Shown: positions 9,843-18,819 of the stretch, one piece after another
Numbering within the stretch: position 1 is the stretch's first letter
Layout of the letters: each line of letters starts with the position of its first letter
Assembly: GCA_902800325.1 (NCBI GenBank)
Contig: CADCDW010000001.1
Location: 16,312-80,311 of the forward strand
Direction of reading: 5' to 3'
DNA from: an uncultured Lachnospiraceae bacterium
GTDB taxonomy: Bacteria > Bacillota > Clostridia > Lachnospirales > Lachnospiraceae
Length of the DNA stretch: 64,000 nucleotides
Translations under genes and position numbers: made by a program
Notes under the pieces: generated by a model
The model's database searches: none
Told to the model about the DNA's origin: nothing
Seen by the model: only the letters and a program-made list of their open reading frames with translations

Positions 9843-10328
9843 CTATACGATTATTGTCTGATTTTTCTTTTCTTCGTCCCAGTAACATTCATTATACATT
9901 TTACATTCAAAACAATTTCTCGAAAGCTTATCTGCTTTATATAAAATGTACTTAAGTTCTCTTCTGCTTGTATCCTTGGAAAGCTTCTTATGATTTGAAA
10001 TAGCAGAAGTTATATCATATATTTCCTCTTCTGAAAAATCACATGCCTTTAATATATCAAAAGCAAGTACACTTCCTGCCTCATGGTGAGGTATACCCTC
10101 CTCATACTCCCTGCATCTGCCTATATCATGAAGAAGTGCCATCGCATATATACATTCTTTGTCATAACCAAGTTCATTTTCAAGATTTATAATATATGCA
10201 ATTCTTGCGACAGCAAGTGAGTGCTCCGTATCATGCAGGCAAAACAAACGATTTTCTTCCGCTCTTTCTATACCGGCCATACACTGGTTATATATATTAT
10301 TGTTAAGTATTTTTTCAATCCTTTCCAT
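9843..10328 (-). CDS. HD-domain phosphohydrolase in the folate cluster
   Basis: A protein of about 161 residues with the metal-binding HD signature: H in LHDTEHSLAVARIAY and HD in ALLHDIGRCREY, then IPHHEAGS. HD proteins of this size usually hydrolyse nucleotides or other phosphate esters. The start MERIEK is chosen because AAGGAG lies 6 bases upstream; an in-frame ATG 33 bases earlier has no site. The C-terminus carries cysteines (CFECKMYNECYW). It lies between folC and folP. A role in removing phosphates from dihydroneopterin triphosphate is possible from context but not shown. Confidence 0.8.
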   Translation of the reverse strand: MERIEKILNNNIYNQCMAGIERAEENRLFCLHDTEHSLAVARIAYIINLENELGYDKECIYAMALLHDIGRCREYEEGIPHHEAGSVLAFDILKACDFSEEEIYDITSAISNHKKLSKDTSRRELKYILYKADKLSRNCFECKMYNECYWDEEKKNQTIIV

Positions 10329-10395
10329 AACCTTCTCCTTAATGATTAAACGCACAAACATCTTAATTTATATTACAATCAAAAATCATGTTTAA

Positions 10396-11676
10396 TTACA
10401 ATTCTAAGTAATCAAATTTCATATTTAGATAATCAGCTATAAATGACAAAGATCCACAAACCAAAATCATACATTCCTGCTTTAAGTTCTCAGCATATGC
10501 AAATGCCTTTTCACAAGCCTCTTTGGCATTGTCCGCAGTATCGGTAACTATGCCCTTTTTATTGATAAGCTCTGACAGGATGCTCTTATCAAGCCCTCTT
10601 GGTGTATCTGGGGTAATAGTTATAGCGTATTCCATAGTATTACACAAAATATCAACCATTTTTTGATATTCCTTATCCTTCAATACTCCTATTATATAAA
10701 TAATTCGTTTATTTGTAAAATACTTATTTATATTGTTTTTTAGTGTTGTCCATGCAGCCTCGTTATGCGCTCCATCTACATACATAAGAGGGCTGTCGCA
10801 AACCTTTGTAAGCCTTCCTTTCCATACCGTTTTGGAAAGACCGTTTTTAATGTATTCTTCCTTTATATTAAGTTCTTTTAACACTTCTATCGCTGTAGCA
10901 GCATTTATTATCTGATGTTCCCCCAAAAGCTTTATACTATAACCTGTTTCTTTATAATTAAAGCATATACCGTTTTCATCCTCTGAAACTACTTTAATAT
11001 CCTCCTCATTTACTTCAATATAATTTACATTTTTTTCTGAACATGTTTTTTTCAAGACGTTTCCGGCACTTCTTTTTTGAGGTGCGGATATACAGACAGT
11101 GCCATTTTTAATTATACCTGATTTACTTTTTGTAATTTCAGAAATTGTATTACCTAAAAATTGCATATGATCCATACTTATCTGGGCAAATACCGAAACC
11201 ACCGGAGCAGGAATTACATTTGTGGCATCAAGAGTACCGCCCATACCGCACTCTATAAGCATATAATCACATTTTTCTTTTGCAAAATAAAGATATGCTA
11301 TAACAGTTTCTATCTCAAATGCTGTCGGGCTGTTAAAACCGTCTTTTTTCATTTCAGATATTTTAACAGATACGATATCCAAAAGACTCGTAAATGTATC
11401 CTCACTCATATATCGTTTATTAATCTGAAATCTTTCAAGATATGTAAAAATGGTCGGTGAAATATATCTTCCGATTTTATATCCTGCTTCTATAAGTGCA
11501 CTCTCAACAAAAGCAAAAATGGAGCCTTTACCATTGGTTCCTGCTATATGTAAAGCTTTACATTTTTTTTCAGGATTTCCAAGTCTTTTTAAAAGCTCCT
11601 TAATACTATCTAAGCCCGGCACAATGCCGAGCTTATTCTTTTCTTCTATATATTGCAATGCTTCTGTATAATTCAT
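10396..11676 (-). CDS. folC: Folylpolyglutamate synthase / dihydrofolate synthase
   Basis: A 426-residue Mur-ligase-like enzyme that adds glutamate to dihydropteroate and folates using ATP. The P-loop HIAGTNGKGSIFAFVES near residue 43 is the FolC signature, followed by the CDYMLIECGMGGTLDATNV motif and YVDGAHNEAAW in the C-terminal domain. The ATG shares one base with the stop of the upstream deacetylase gene (TGATG), so the two are co-transcribed and probably translationally coupled; GGAG lies 7 bases before the start. Full length with no defects seen. Confidence 0.95.
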   Translation of the reverse strand: MNYTEALQYIEEKNKLGIVPGLDSIKELLKRLGNPEKKCKALHIAGTNGKGSIFAFVESALIEAGYKIGRYISPTIFTYLERFQINKRYMSEDTFTSLLDIVSVKISEMKKDGFNSPTAFEIETVIAYLYFAKEKCDYMLIECGMGGTLDATNVIPAPVVSVFAQISMDHMQFLGNTISEITKSKSGIIKNGTVCISAPQKRSAGNVLKKTCSEKNVNYIEVNEEDIKVVSEDENGICFNYKETGYSIKLLGEHQIINAATAIEVLKELNIKEEYIKNGLSKTVWKGRLTKVCDSPLMYVDGAHNEAAWTTLKNNINKYFTNKRIIYIIGVLKDKEYQKMVDILCNTMEYAITITPDTPRGLDKSILSELINKKGIVTDTADNAKEACEKAFAYAENLKQECMILVCGSLSFIADYLNMKFDYLEL

Positions 11677-12791
11677 CAGTCTTCTCCAATCAGTTCCGGA
11701 TCATACTCCACGTGCTGAATCAAAGGAGTATTTTCATCTATAGGACAGATTTCATAACCCTCTGCTTTAAGCGTATCTATCAAGTCCTGAAGTGCCTCAA
11801 CCATAGAATGTCTGTCAGACAAATCATGCATAAGTACAACTGAATCACCTTCATTACTTCTGACATATCTTAAAATATTGGACTCAAGTTCCTCTGCCGA
11901 ATGGTATCCGCCGTCAGCATCACCACTAAGAGCGTTCCAGTCAAAATATACTATACCCTTTTCATCAAGATACTTCATACACAGTTGCATATCTACACTG
12001 GACACGTGGTTAGAACTTCCTCCCGGGAATCTGTAATATTTACAATCGTATCCTGTTAAATCATACAGGAAATCATGTATATCATCAATATCTTTTTTAA
12101 AGGAATCCTCGTCCGCATAAATTTCATTATAAATGTGTGTATATGAATGCATAGCAAGGGTATGTCCGTCATCAACTATCCTCTGATATGCAGGCCAAAG
12201 ATCTTCATTGTCATAGTGAACAACAAAAAATGTAGCTTTAACGCCGTTGGCCTCAAGTATATCAAGGATTTCATCCGTATAAATACTTGGACCGTCATCA
12301 AATGTAAGATAGACTTTTTTTCCATTTAGCTGCTGTTTTTGAGCTTCTGATTTACTAATACGGTTTTCAGAAGATTCTTCATCCTTTGTTTCTATGTCTG
12401 CCGCTTCCGTATCACTGATATCAGTATCTACTTCATACGCATCTGTTTCACTTGCCTTAATAGCATATGCGGATGCCAATGCTTCGTTTTGATTTTGGTG
12501 CTTCTCAAGGCTGTCATAGGCTGTCAGATCATCATCATGCATATCTACAGTAGCTTCAAGAGATGCGGTTTCGGAAGATGCCTCTACTGCAGACTTAAGA
12601 CCAAGTTCATCTATTTTTCTTTCTAAACTGCTAAGCTTAATCATAAGATATATACATAAAAGCACCGGTACTGCAAACATTATCACAAATGCAGCCAAAA
12701 GTAATCTCTTTATTTTATCCACATTTTTTCTATTATATTTAGTTGTAGTTTCCTTTGAAGCTTTGTTATTTTTATTAATATTTTCGCTCAT
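11676..12791 (-). CDS. Membrane-anchored polysaccharide deacetylase (carbohydrate esterase 4)
   Basis: A 371-residue protein. Residues about 29-52 are a signal anchor (LLLAAFVIMFAVPVLLCIYLMI), then an acidic, Ala/Ser/Thr-rich linker to about residue 155, then a NodB homology domain. Motif 1 is VYLTFDDGPSIYTDEIL, with the catalytic and metal Asp pair. Motif 2 is TLAMHSYTHIYNEIY, and motif 3 RFPGGSSNH. These extracellular enzymes deacetylate peptidoglycan or related sugars. The gene overlaps folC by one base. Its promoter candidate contains a WalR-like box also seen before the cell-wall hydrolase at 54.6 kb. Substrate not determinable. Confidence 0.92.
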   Translation of the reverse strand: MSENINKNNKASKETTTKYNRKNVDKIKRLLLAAFVIMFAVPVLLCIYLMIKLSSLERKIDELGLKSAVEASSETASLEATVDMHDDDLTAYDSLEKHQNQNEALASAYAIKASETDAYEVDTDISDTEAADIETKDEESSENRISKSEAQKQQLNGKKVYLTFDDGPSIYTDEILDILEANGVKATFFVVHYDNEDLWPAYQRIVDDGHTLAMHSYTHIYNEIYADEDSFKKDIDDIHDFLYDLTGYDCKYYRFPGGSSNHVSSVDMQLCMKYLDEKGIVYFDWNALSGDADGGYHSAEELESNILRYVRSNEGDSVVLMHDLSDRHSMVEALQDLIDTLKAEGYEICPIDENTPLIQHVEYDPELIGED

Positions 12792-12892
12792 AATTCCCTT
12801 TACAAACCTAAATATTGTGGCATAATCTTTACATGATACAAATTGCAGTTTCTTTAAGAATGGTTATTTTCTTAAAAAAGGCTGTAATTTTT

Positions 12893-12921
12893 ATTTTATT
12901 ACGAAAATGTTACATAGTCAA
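12893..12921 (-). promoter_or_regulatory. Promoter of the deacetylase-folC unit with an embedded WalR-like box
   Basis: TTGACT (12916-12921) and TAAAAT (12893-12898) lie 17 bases apart on the minus strand. The spacer holds TGTAAC-ATTTT-CGTAAT (12898-12914), one base away from the WalR consensus TGTWAH-N5-TGTWAH. The string TGTAACATTTTCGTAA also occurs upstream of the SleB-like hydrolase. A weak hairpin (12840-12890) lies between this promoter and the gene. Confidence 0.5.
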
Positions 12922-13006
12922 GTCTTAAAAATTCTTTTTTCATTTAGTTTCCATTCTCTTTGTCTGCTTTATTTTCTATATTTATAAGTTTTTCTGTTGC
13001 ATTTAT

Positions 13007-14170
13007 TTAAGATTCATTTTTAGCCACTTTATCTTTAGGGTTTTCAGTTATGTTATCACTTTTATTATCCGGTTTACTTTTTGCAGTAGTTTTCTTTTTT
13101 CTCGTAGTCTTAGTTACAGTGTTTTCCGAAACCTTTGTTTCGTTTTTATTTATTTCAGCCTTATTTGTTCCGGCTTTACCTGTTTTGTTTTTGTTTATTT
13201 CAGCTTTATTTGTTCCGGCTTTACCTGTTTCGGTTTTGTTTGTTTCATCTGTATTTTTTTTGGTTTTATTTGTTTCAGCTATATTTGTTTCCGTATTTTC
13301 TTTTTTTCTATTTACCACCTCAAGTGTCTGAACATATAAATCTCTATACCTTCTTCCCTCTTCCTGTACCTGTCTGGTCATATCACTGAGCTCGTTATAT
13401 TGTCTTGTATAATTTTCTTCCAAAGCTTTTATTTCATCACAATGCTGCTTTTGAAGTTCTTCTTTTAGCTTTTCAATCTCAAGTTTAAACTGTTCATTTT
13501 CCCTTTTCTTTTCTGATTCAAATTCCTTTTCCATATTGTCCTTATATTTGTTTTTTTCATCTTCAAAAAGCTTAACCTTTTTTTCAAAGTCTTCTTTTCT
13601 TTTATTCTCCTCCTTTTCGTCAACCAGGTATTCTCTTGAAAGGCTTATATCCTCCTGTCCATCGATATCAAGCCTATAATAATCGTATGGTCCATTTTCT
13701 TTTGACTGAATGATTAAATATACATCTTCATTAATTTTCTCCATTCTATAGCCTTTTATTTTTTCATCCTGTGAAAATATTGTTTTGGATTTTCTGTCAC
13801 CATTTGGTGCAATATACCTTATCTCATAACTATTTATACTTCCATTGTATATCTGATAACTTACATATATCTTTTCATTTATAACAAATTGAGAAATACC
13901 TGCAACATCAAAAGCCTCACCTGTTCCGGATATAAGAACCAAACCGTCGTCACGACCGGCCTGTTTCCATTTAAGTTCATTTCCCGTACTTATATAAGAA
14001 ATATATAAATTATTTCTAAAGTATAAACAGTCTAAAAGTGATAGATAATCCCTTGCTATAACAGCACTTTGCATATTTCTTATATTGGTTATAAATAAAA
14101 GCATTACATTGTTTCCTTCGTCATATATAACTGCTTTACGTCCATCAGACAAAGAATGAATATATTCCAT
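13007..14170 (-). CDS. Unknown protein: beta-rich N-terminus, coiled coil, Lys/Asn/Thr-rich repeat tail
   Basis: I do not recognise this 387-residue protein. Residues 1-175 look beta-rich, with blade-like repeats (MEYIHSLSDGRKAVIYDE, LVLISGTGEAFDVAG). Residues about 190-285 are a charged coiled coil (KEELQKQHCDEIKALEENY). The remainder is low-complexity, with GKAGTNKAEINKNKT repeated twice, followed by a basic TRKKKTTAKSK stretch. No signal peptide or membrane segment is visible, so it is probably cytoplasmic. It is divergently oriented to the next gene on the plus strand. The repetitive tail is a likely site of length variation between strains. Confidence 0.75.
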   Translation of the reverse strand: MEYIHSLSDGRKAVIYDEGNNVMLLFITNIRNMQSAVIARDYLSLLDCLYFRNNLYISYISTGNELKWKQAGRDDGLVLISGTGEAFDVAGISQFVINEKIYVSYQIYNGSINSYEIRYIAPNGDRKSKTIFSQDEKIKGYRMEKINEDVYLIIQSKENGPYDYYRLDIDGQEDISLSREYLVDEKEENKRKEDFEKKVKLFEDEKNKYKDNMEKEFESEKKRENEQFKLEIEKLKEELQKQHCDEIKALEENYTRQYNELSDMTRQVQEEGRRYRDLYVQTLEVVNRKKENTETNIAETNKTKKNTDETNKTETGKAGTNKAEINKNKTGKAGTNKAEINKNETKVSENTVTKTTRKKKTTAKSKPDNKSDNITENPKDKVAKNES

Positions 14171-14235
14171 ATATTCTCCAAAATATTTTTTATATATCTA
14201 TATTCATATTTTTTTGTAATATGATTTATTTTTAT

Positions 14236-14264
14236 TTAACCTGTAAAGTCATGCTGAATATAAT
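14236..14264 (+). promoter_or_regulatory. Candidate promoter of the plus-strand cysteine-containing protein
   Basis: A perfect -10 TATAAT (14259-14264) lies 30 bases before the ATG. The -35 17 bases upstream (TTAACC, 14236-14241) is weak. AAAGGA gives the ribosome site. Confidence 0.45.
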
Positions 14265-14294
14265 AAATTAAGCATATAAGAAAGGAATAGTCCC

Positions 14295-15167
14295 ATGGCT
14301 AAAAATTGTAATTCCAATCAAAGAATAATGAATAATGATTTCGTAAATAACCAGGGCTCATGCTGTGGCGCTACAGATGTATGCTTAAATCCACAATGCG
14401 GCGACCCAAGGCTTTTAAATCTTCTTGCGCCGGTTATATATGATGAAGTTGGTATAAATGTATGCCAGACAATTGAACTTCCGGAAGGCTTTCTTGCCGA
14501 TTATCCAACAGCTTACTATGCAACCGCTGAGGTTATCGACATTTCACTTGAAGAGGCTGCAGGTGAAGATACAACCACCGTTACGCCAATTGCAACAAGG
14601 CCAAACTGTTATAATGTAACTCTTACCAATTTAACAGTCGACTTTGCCATCAAGCTCTATGACTACAGCAAAAGACTTCTTGCTACGCTCTCACTTCCCG
14701 ATATAGTATATCTTCCATCCGATGTAACCGCACCGGGATATGACAGTGAAACAAATCCTGAGTCAACCAGTTTTGATGTATTTGCACCTTACGGCATATC
14801 CTATACAGGTGGTGAAATAACTGAACCTTTGCTTAACGTAATTGGTTTTTCAGATACTAACAACACCGTAGCACAAGGTCTGAACCTTATGGCACTTCCA
14901 AAGGTTCTTGACTTTGAAGCCACATCACCTGACATAACTATAGGTCTTACACTTATATGTAATTCCGTATACTTCAATGCATACAGAATTCCTCATGACG
15001 GAAAAGCTGTTGCAACCAAAGGAAGCCTTGTTACCGATGATGATTCGATACGTATGGAATTCGTTGAAGGAAGCCTGCTTGATAGAAATATAAAACCACT
15101 GGAGCTTTGCAATCCGGGTGACGCCAAAAATCCAAATGCAAATGATAATATAAACAATTGCGAATAA
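14295..15167 (+). CDS. Unknown protein with Cys-rich N-terminus
   Basis: An unrecognised 290-residue protein without a signal peptide or membrane segment. The first 60 residues contain six cysteines (NQGSCCGATDVCLNPQCGD, later NVCQTIELP); the rest is rich in beta-prone and Thr residues (RPNCYNVTLTNLTVDF). The C-terminus is Asn-rich (NPNANDNINNCE). Cysteine-rich leaders before beta-sandwich domains occur in spore-surface and appendage proteins, but I cannot show a link. It is one of only three plus-strand genes here, with its own promoter candidate and a strong palindrome just after the stop. Confidence 0.75.
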   Translation: MAKNCNSNQRIMNNDFVNNQGSCCGATDVCLNPQCGDPRLLNLLAPVIYDEVGINVCQTIELPEGFLADYPTAYYATAEVIDISLEEAAGEDTTTVTPIATRPNCYNVTLTNLTVDFAIKLYDYSKRLLATLSLPDIVYLPSDVTAPGYDSETNPESTSFDVFAPYGISYTGGEITEPLLNVIGFSDTNNTVAQGLNLMALPKVLDFEATSPDITIGLTLICNSVYFNAYRIPHDGKAVATKGSLVTDDDSIRMEFVEGSLLDRNIKPLELCNPGDAKNPNANDNINNCE

Positions 15168-15178
15168 AAAAAGTAATA

Positions 15179-15277
15179 CCGGACCGTTTCTTACTGTTAC
15201 ATTTTATAATACACGCAAATCTCACTGACGCTCACGATTTGCTTTGTATCAAAATGTAACAGTAAGAAACGGTCCGG
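15179..15277. terminator. Long perfect inverted repeat between convergent genes
   Basis: The 27 bases at 15179-15205 are the exact reverse complement of 15251-15277. Inside is a second 7-bp stem, GCAAATC (15215-15221) with GATTTGC (15236-15242), closing on TCACTGACGCTCAC, whose complement carries TGAGCGT as in the 2463-2648 palindrome. It lies between convergent genes and can terminate both. Confidence 0.85.
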
Positions 15278-15289
15278 CATCATATATTT

Positions 15290-15580
15290 TTATTGATTGT
15301 GATTATGGTTATTGTCATCCGGCTCGTCTTCGTTGTCTGTTATCTCGTCCACACCGTCCTGCACACCATCAATGACATCCTTTGCGCCGTTTCCGACTCC
15401 GTCTACGATGTCATCGGCAGCATCCTTTGTGTCATCCATAAGATCATCATTGTCTCTTGCGCTTTCTGTTGTAGCCTCATCTCTTGTAGTTTCATCATTT
15501 CCGGCACCACATGCAGTAAGTGAAACCGAAAGCAATACCAAAGATAAGGTTGTTAATACTATTTTCTTTATATTTTTCAT
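15290..15580 (-). CDS. Small acidic lipoprotein
   Basis: About 96 residues. A lipobox signal peptide (LLSVSLTACG, lipidated Cys near residue 24) is followed by an acidic, Asp/Glu-rich tail with GNGAKDVIDGVQDGVDE-type repeats and a terminal NNHNHNQ. Such tails resemble small surface lipoproteins of unknown role. The start MKNIKK is preferred: GAGGAG lies 8 bases upstream, against 3 bases for the ATG at 15589. Expected on the outer face of the membrane. Confidence 0.8.
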   Translation of the reverse strand: MKNIKKIVLTTLSLVLLSVSLTACGAGNDETTRDEATTESARDNDDLMDDTKDAADDIVDGVGNGAKDVIDGVQDGVDEITDNEDEPDDNNHNHNQ

Positions 15581-15706
15581 ATCATACACTCCTCACAATA
15601 TTTGAAATAACATAAATAGTATGAACCTTATCTTTTATTTTATTTATAAATATTAAAAATGTAATATATTAACAATTGAATTTATAATTATTTCATATCA
15701 ACAATC

Positions 15707-15867
15707 TCAACATATGAAATTTACATAATTTTCAGTCATTCCACCCTTAAAATCGTTAAGTTCTTCTGTCATATACAAAATCTCATTAGCAGATAAATCT
15801 TTTTTAGCGCAAAGCAAACCCATATCAGAAACATAAATCTCAAATGCATCTATATCAATAGTGAGGG
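15707..15867 (-). pseudogene. Remnant of a DUF4143-type ATPase gene
   Basis: In the 494-base gap between the lipoprotein and the PARG fusion, the minus strand encodes, between two stops, a segment reading DAFEIYVSDMGLLCAKKDLS and then YMTEELNDFKGGMTENYVN. This matches the C-terminal DUF4143 region of clostridial AAA+ ATPases (usual form FKIYxxDxGLL). There is no start or ATPase domain, so only about 50 codons survive. Nothing else was recognised in 15590-16083. Confidence 0.65.
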
Positions 15868-16083
15868 CAACGAAGCAGATGTCAATTTAGACAAGTTATA
15901 TAGTCGATTTATTTGGAAACGGATGCACTAGTGTTTGTAGTAAAATTGCAAGATATATTCATGTGAAAATCAATGGATTTTTCAGAATTATTTACATATT
16001 TTTACATGAGTCTGTATACATTCTTACAACAAGCATTATTTCACACTAATTATTAAGATGTTTAAAAGTATTATAATTTTAAG

Positions 16084-18732
16084 CTACTTCTTATATTTTT
16101 TGTCTATCAATTGTTGTAGATCTGATAACAATTTTTCACAATTTTTATACCTTTTTTTTGGATTCTTTTCTGTACACTTCATAATGATTCTTTCCATTTT
16201 TTTAGATACTAATGGGTTAATCTGCCTAATAGGTATGTTATCATTACCAAATTTTAATCCTATCTTTACATTACCTGCTAATAACTTATATATCGTAATA
16301 CCTAAACTATATATGTCCGTTCTGTAATCCGATATCCCATTGTATTGTTCCGGGGCAGCGAATCCCACAACTCCCAATGAGCTCAATTCCCATGGATAGC
16401 TTTTTTCTCCATATACCTTTGAACAATTAAAATTAACTAATCTTATATCATTGCTAGATGAAACTATAATATCTTTAGGTTGTATATCTCCATAAATAAT
16501 TGAGGGATTAGAATTATGAAGAAAACTCATTATCTTTGCAACATCCACAATCCATTTGGCTACCACAACCTCATCCTGAAAACCATATAATTCAAGATTT
16601 TTTTCCAATGTTCTCCCTTCTATAAATTCCATAACAACATAAGTATTATTAGTATCCTTAATTACATCAATCAATCTTGGAATTAAAGGATGAATTAGTT
16701 TTCTCAAAACCTTTGCTTCATTTAGTAATAATCTTTCATTTTCATATGTATTATTTGCACATAAACATTTTATAAATACAGATTCACCGGTACTAACATT
16801 AATGCCTAAAAACCTATGATATTGTTCTCCCTTCATTTGCCTAAGAAGCTTGTACTTATTACCTATGATGTTTCCTTCTTTGCTTCCATAGAATCTATAT
16901 ATCTTTTTTCCCATCCTATAATGTACATTAACTATATCAGTAGGATTTGTATAATCAGGAATAGGACCAAAATGTTTATTAAAACACCTAACACAAACAT
17001 GTATGCCACCTAACACACGTGTAGCATCATAATAATCTTCTATTTCAATATACTTGTGATGGTGTCTACAATCTAAAAAATCATTTAAATACTTATATCT
17101 GTCACTTATGCGATTTTCTATATTTATTAAATCTATTATCCTTCTCAAAATCATACACGCTATCATTCTCATACCTAATTTAGTAGGATGACAGCCATCA
17201 AAAGAATCATATGGCACATTAAACGAAGCAATATTTAATGTTTTACAACCTTTATTTACAGATACTTTTTCTATAACATCATTAAAATTTATGATATTTT
17301 CTCTCATATATCCCGCAGGGAAAACAAACGATGGTATCCCTTCCATATAAGTCTCCGGTAATGTACAACATAAAATATCCGCCTCAGGATAATTTTTTTT
17401 CAACTTATCCAACATCAAACCATAAGCATAAGAAAAGACCGAATCATCTTCATTTTCATTACCTGTTTCAATTGGAGCCTTATAAAACCAATCATTGAAT
17501 CCAAGAAATACTATAATTATATCTGGCAATACTCCGTCTAAATCAAGCCCACTTGTCCTTTCGTCAGAACACCCTGAAGGAAATAATTTTTTTTCATTAG
17601 ATATTCTAGTGACTCTACTGCCTGACCACGAATTATTTACCAATAGTTCACCACCAAAAAAATCGACAACTTGCTTCCACCATGTGTCATTTACGGATTC
17701 TATAGCCGCCTTCATACAATTATCTACATCATAAAACATATTATAACCACTTGGATTAAATCCGTGAAAAGTACTTATAGAATCACCTAAAATAGAAAAA
17801 CGCTTACCAAAATATTTATTATTTCTTTGAAGTTTTGTGAATAGTTCAATTTCTCGCTGAAAATAAATTGATTCACCAGATGGCATTCTAATAGATTTAG
17901 AACCATAAAAAATATCATGATCCGTTATATTGTTATCAAGTACATCAGACAAAAAATATTTAAACGCATTAATATTAGGACACAACTCAGGATTATTCAT
18001 ATTGGTACTTTTTATCGCAAAAACTATCTTTGAAAAAGGCCCATAAATATAATCAGTAATAACATCTCTGAATGCTTCTGCAACAATTTCAGGAGGGTTA
18101 TGGAAAGCGCCACAGCCGAAAGCCCCTAATATTAATACTTCAACTTTATTATCTGTCGCAACCTCAAAAATATTTTTTATTCTATCCTTAAGCACTCTTT
18201 TAAGGTAAGCTTTATCAATATCAATTCTATGTCTTAAATAAGGTGCTGAACAGGTTATAACATCAACCTTATACCAATCTGACTTATCCATAATAACCGG
18301 CAAATCATTATCTGTTTTAAAAACTGTAATATCCTTAGAATATATAATCTTATCAGAGTAAAAGCCATTATAATCATGATATTTATGATAAAAATAAAAT
18401 TCTTTTTCTGCAATTGGAGCGTTAATACTCATATAAAGATTGCTACTTCTACATAAACATTCTTCTTGAGCCATAGCGCCTACTGTAACTCCACCCCCAG
18501 GACTTACCGGATTTGCAAAATTTAAAACTGCCGTTTTTTTTTCTTGACTACAGCCGAATTTATATGCTGCTCTATATGTAGTGATATTCTCAACAATAAT
18601 ATCAGCTTTGTATATTTTACTTGATGTCTGTGACATGTATTTTTCGTCATATACCTTAACCAAATCACTTTCTATGTTCCTGGATATTTCAACAGTATCC
18701 CAAAAACAATCTACCAATTTTTTGCTTTCCAT
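16084..18732 (-). CDS. PARG-like macrodomain / SGNH hydrolase / pseudokinase fusion
   Basis: An 882-residue three-domain protein. Residues about 5-265 match the TIGR02452 PARG-like macrodomain: NFANPVSPGGGVTVGAMAQE has GGG (79-81), seven residues, then QEE (89-91), the signature for poly(ADP-ribose) glycohydrolase activity. Residues about 310-545 are an SGNH/GDSL esterase: GDSIS with Ser318, GFND with Asn413, and DGCHPT with Asp512 and His515. Residues about 625-880 are a protein-kinase fold with a retained VFIKCL lysine. However, the catalytic loop is YGDIQPKD (747-754, Asn replaced) and DFG is NFN (767-769), so phosphotransfer is doubtful. No signal peptide. It follows the T7SS-associated genes but lies after a terminator. 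Confidence 0.9.
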   Translation of the reverse strand: MESKKLVDCFWDTVEISRNIESDLVKVYDEKYMSQTSSKIYKADIIVENITTYRAAYKFGCSQEKKTAVLNFANPVSPGGGVTVGAMAQEECLCRSSNLYMSINAPIAEKEFYFYHKYHDYNGFYSDKIIYSKDITVFKTDNDLPVIMDKSDWYKVDVITCSAPYLRHRIDIDKAYLKRVLKDRIKNIFEVATDNKVEVLILGAFGCGAFHNPPEIVAEAFRDVITDYIYGPFSKIVFAIKSTNMNNPELCPNINAFKYFLSDVLDNNITDHDIFYGSKSIRMPSGESIYFQREIELFTKLQRNNKYFGKRFSILGDSISTFHGFNPSGYNMFYDVDNCMKAAIESVNDTWWKQVVDFFGGELLVNNSWSGSRVTRISNEKKLFPSGCSDERTSGLDLDGVLPDIIIVFLGFNDWFYKAPIETGNENEDDSVFSYAYGLMLDKLKKNYPEADILCCTLPETYMEGIPSFVFPAGYMRENIINFNDVIEKVSVNKGCKTLNIASFNVPYDSFDGCHPTKLGMRMIACMILRRIIDLINIENRISDRYKYLNDFLDCRHHHKYIEIEDYYDATRVLGGIHVCVRCFNKHFGPIPDYTNPTDIVNVHYRMGKKIYRFYGSKEGNIIGNKYKLLRQMKGEQYHRFLGINVSTGESVFIKCLCANNTYENERLLLNEAKVLRKLIHPLIPRLIDVIKDTNNTYVVMEFIEGRTLEKNLELYGFQDEVVVAKWIVDVAKIMSFLHNSNPSIIYGDIQPKDIIVSSSNDIRLVNFNCSKVYGEKSYPWELSSLGVVGFAAPEQYNGISDYRTDIYSLGITIYKLLAGNVKIGLKFGNDNIPIRQINPLVSKKMERIIMKCTEKNPKKRYKNCEKLLSDLQQLIDKKYKK

Positions 18733-18780
18733 TGTTATCCCCCACTCAATACAAGATTATACATTATTTCTTTAATAATA

Positions 18781-18819
18781 AAAAAACACAAAATAAATGT
18801 TACAAAACATTTGTAACAT
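18781..18819 (-). terminator. Intrinsic terminator overlapping the phosphoesterase stop
   Basis: The stem ATGTTACAAA / TTTTGTAACAT (18797-18819) covers the phosphoesterase stop codon and is followed on the minus strand by a T-rich run with TTTTTTT. It separates the T7SS-side transcript from the PARG fusion. A TATAAT at 18756-18761 may serve the fusion gene, but its -35 is poor. Confidence 0.7.

Noticed and set aside
12840-12890. Terminator hairpin after the 387-residue unknown gene
   Set aside because: The stem has several mismatches and lies downstream of the inferred deacetylase promoter, so a terminator there is unlikely.
13050-13389. Plus-strand hydrophobic ORFs of 84-93 codons
   Set aside because: They are antisense shadows of the Lys/Asn/Thr repeat tail of the minus-strand gene, without ribosome sites.
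16084-18732. Active Ser/Thr kinase in the C-terminal domain
   Set aside because: The DFG Asp and catalytic-loop Asn are replaced, so pseudokinase is the safer call.
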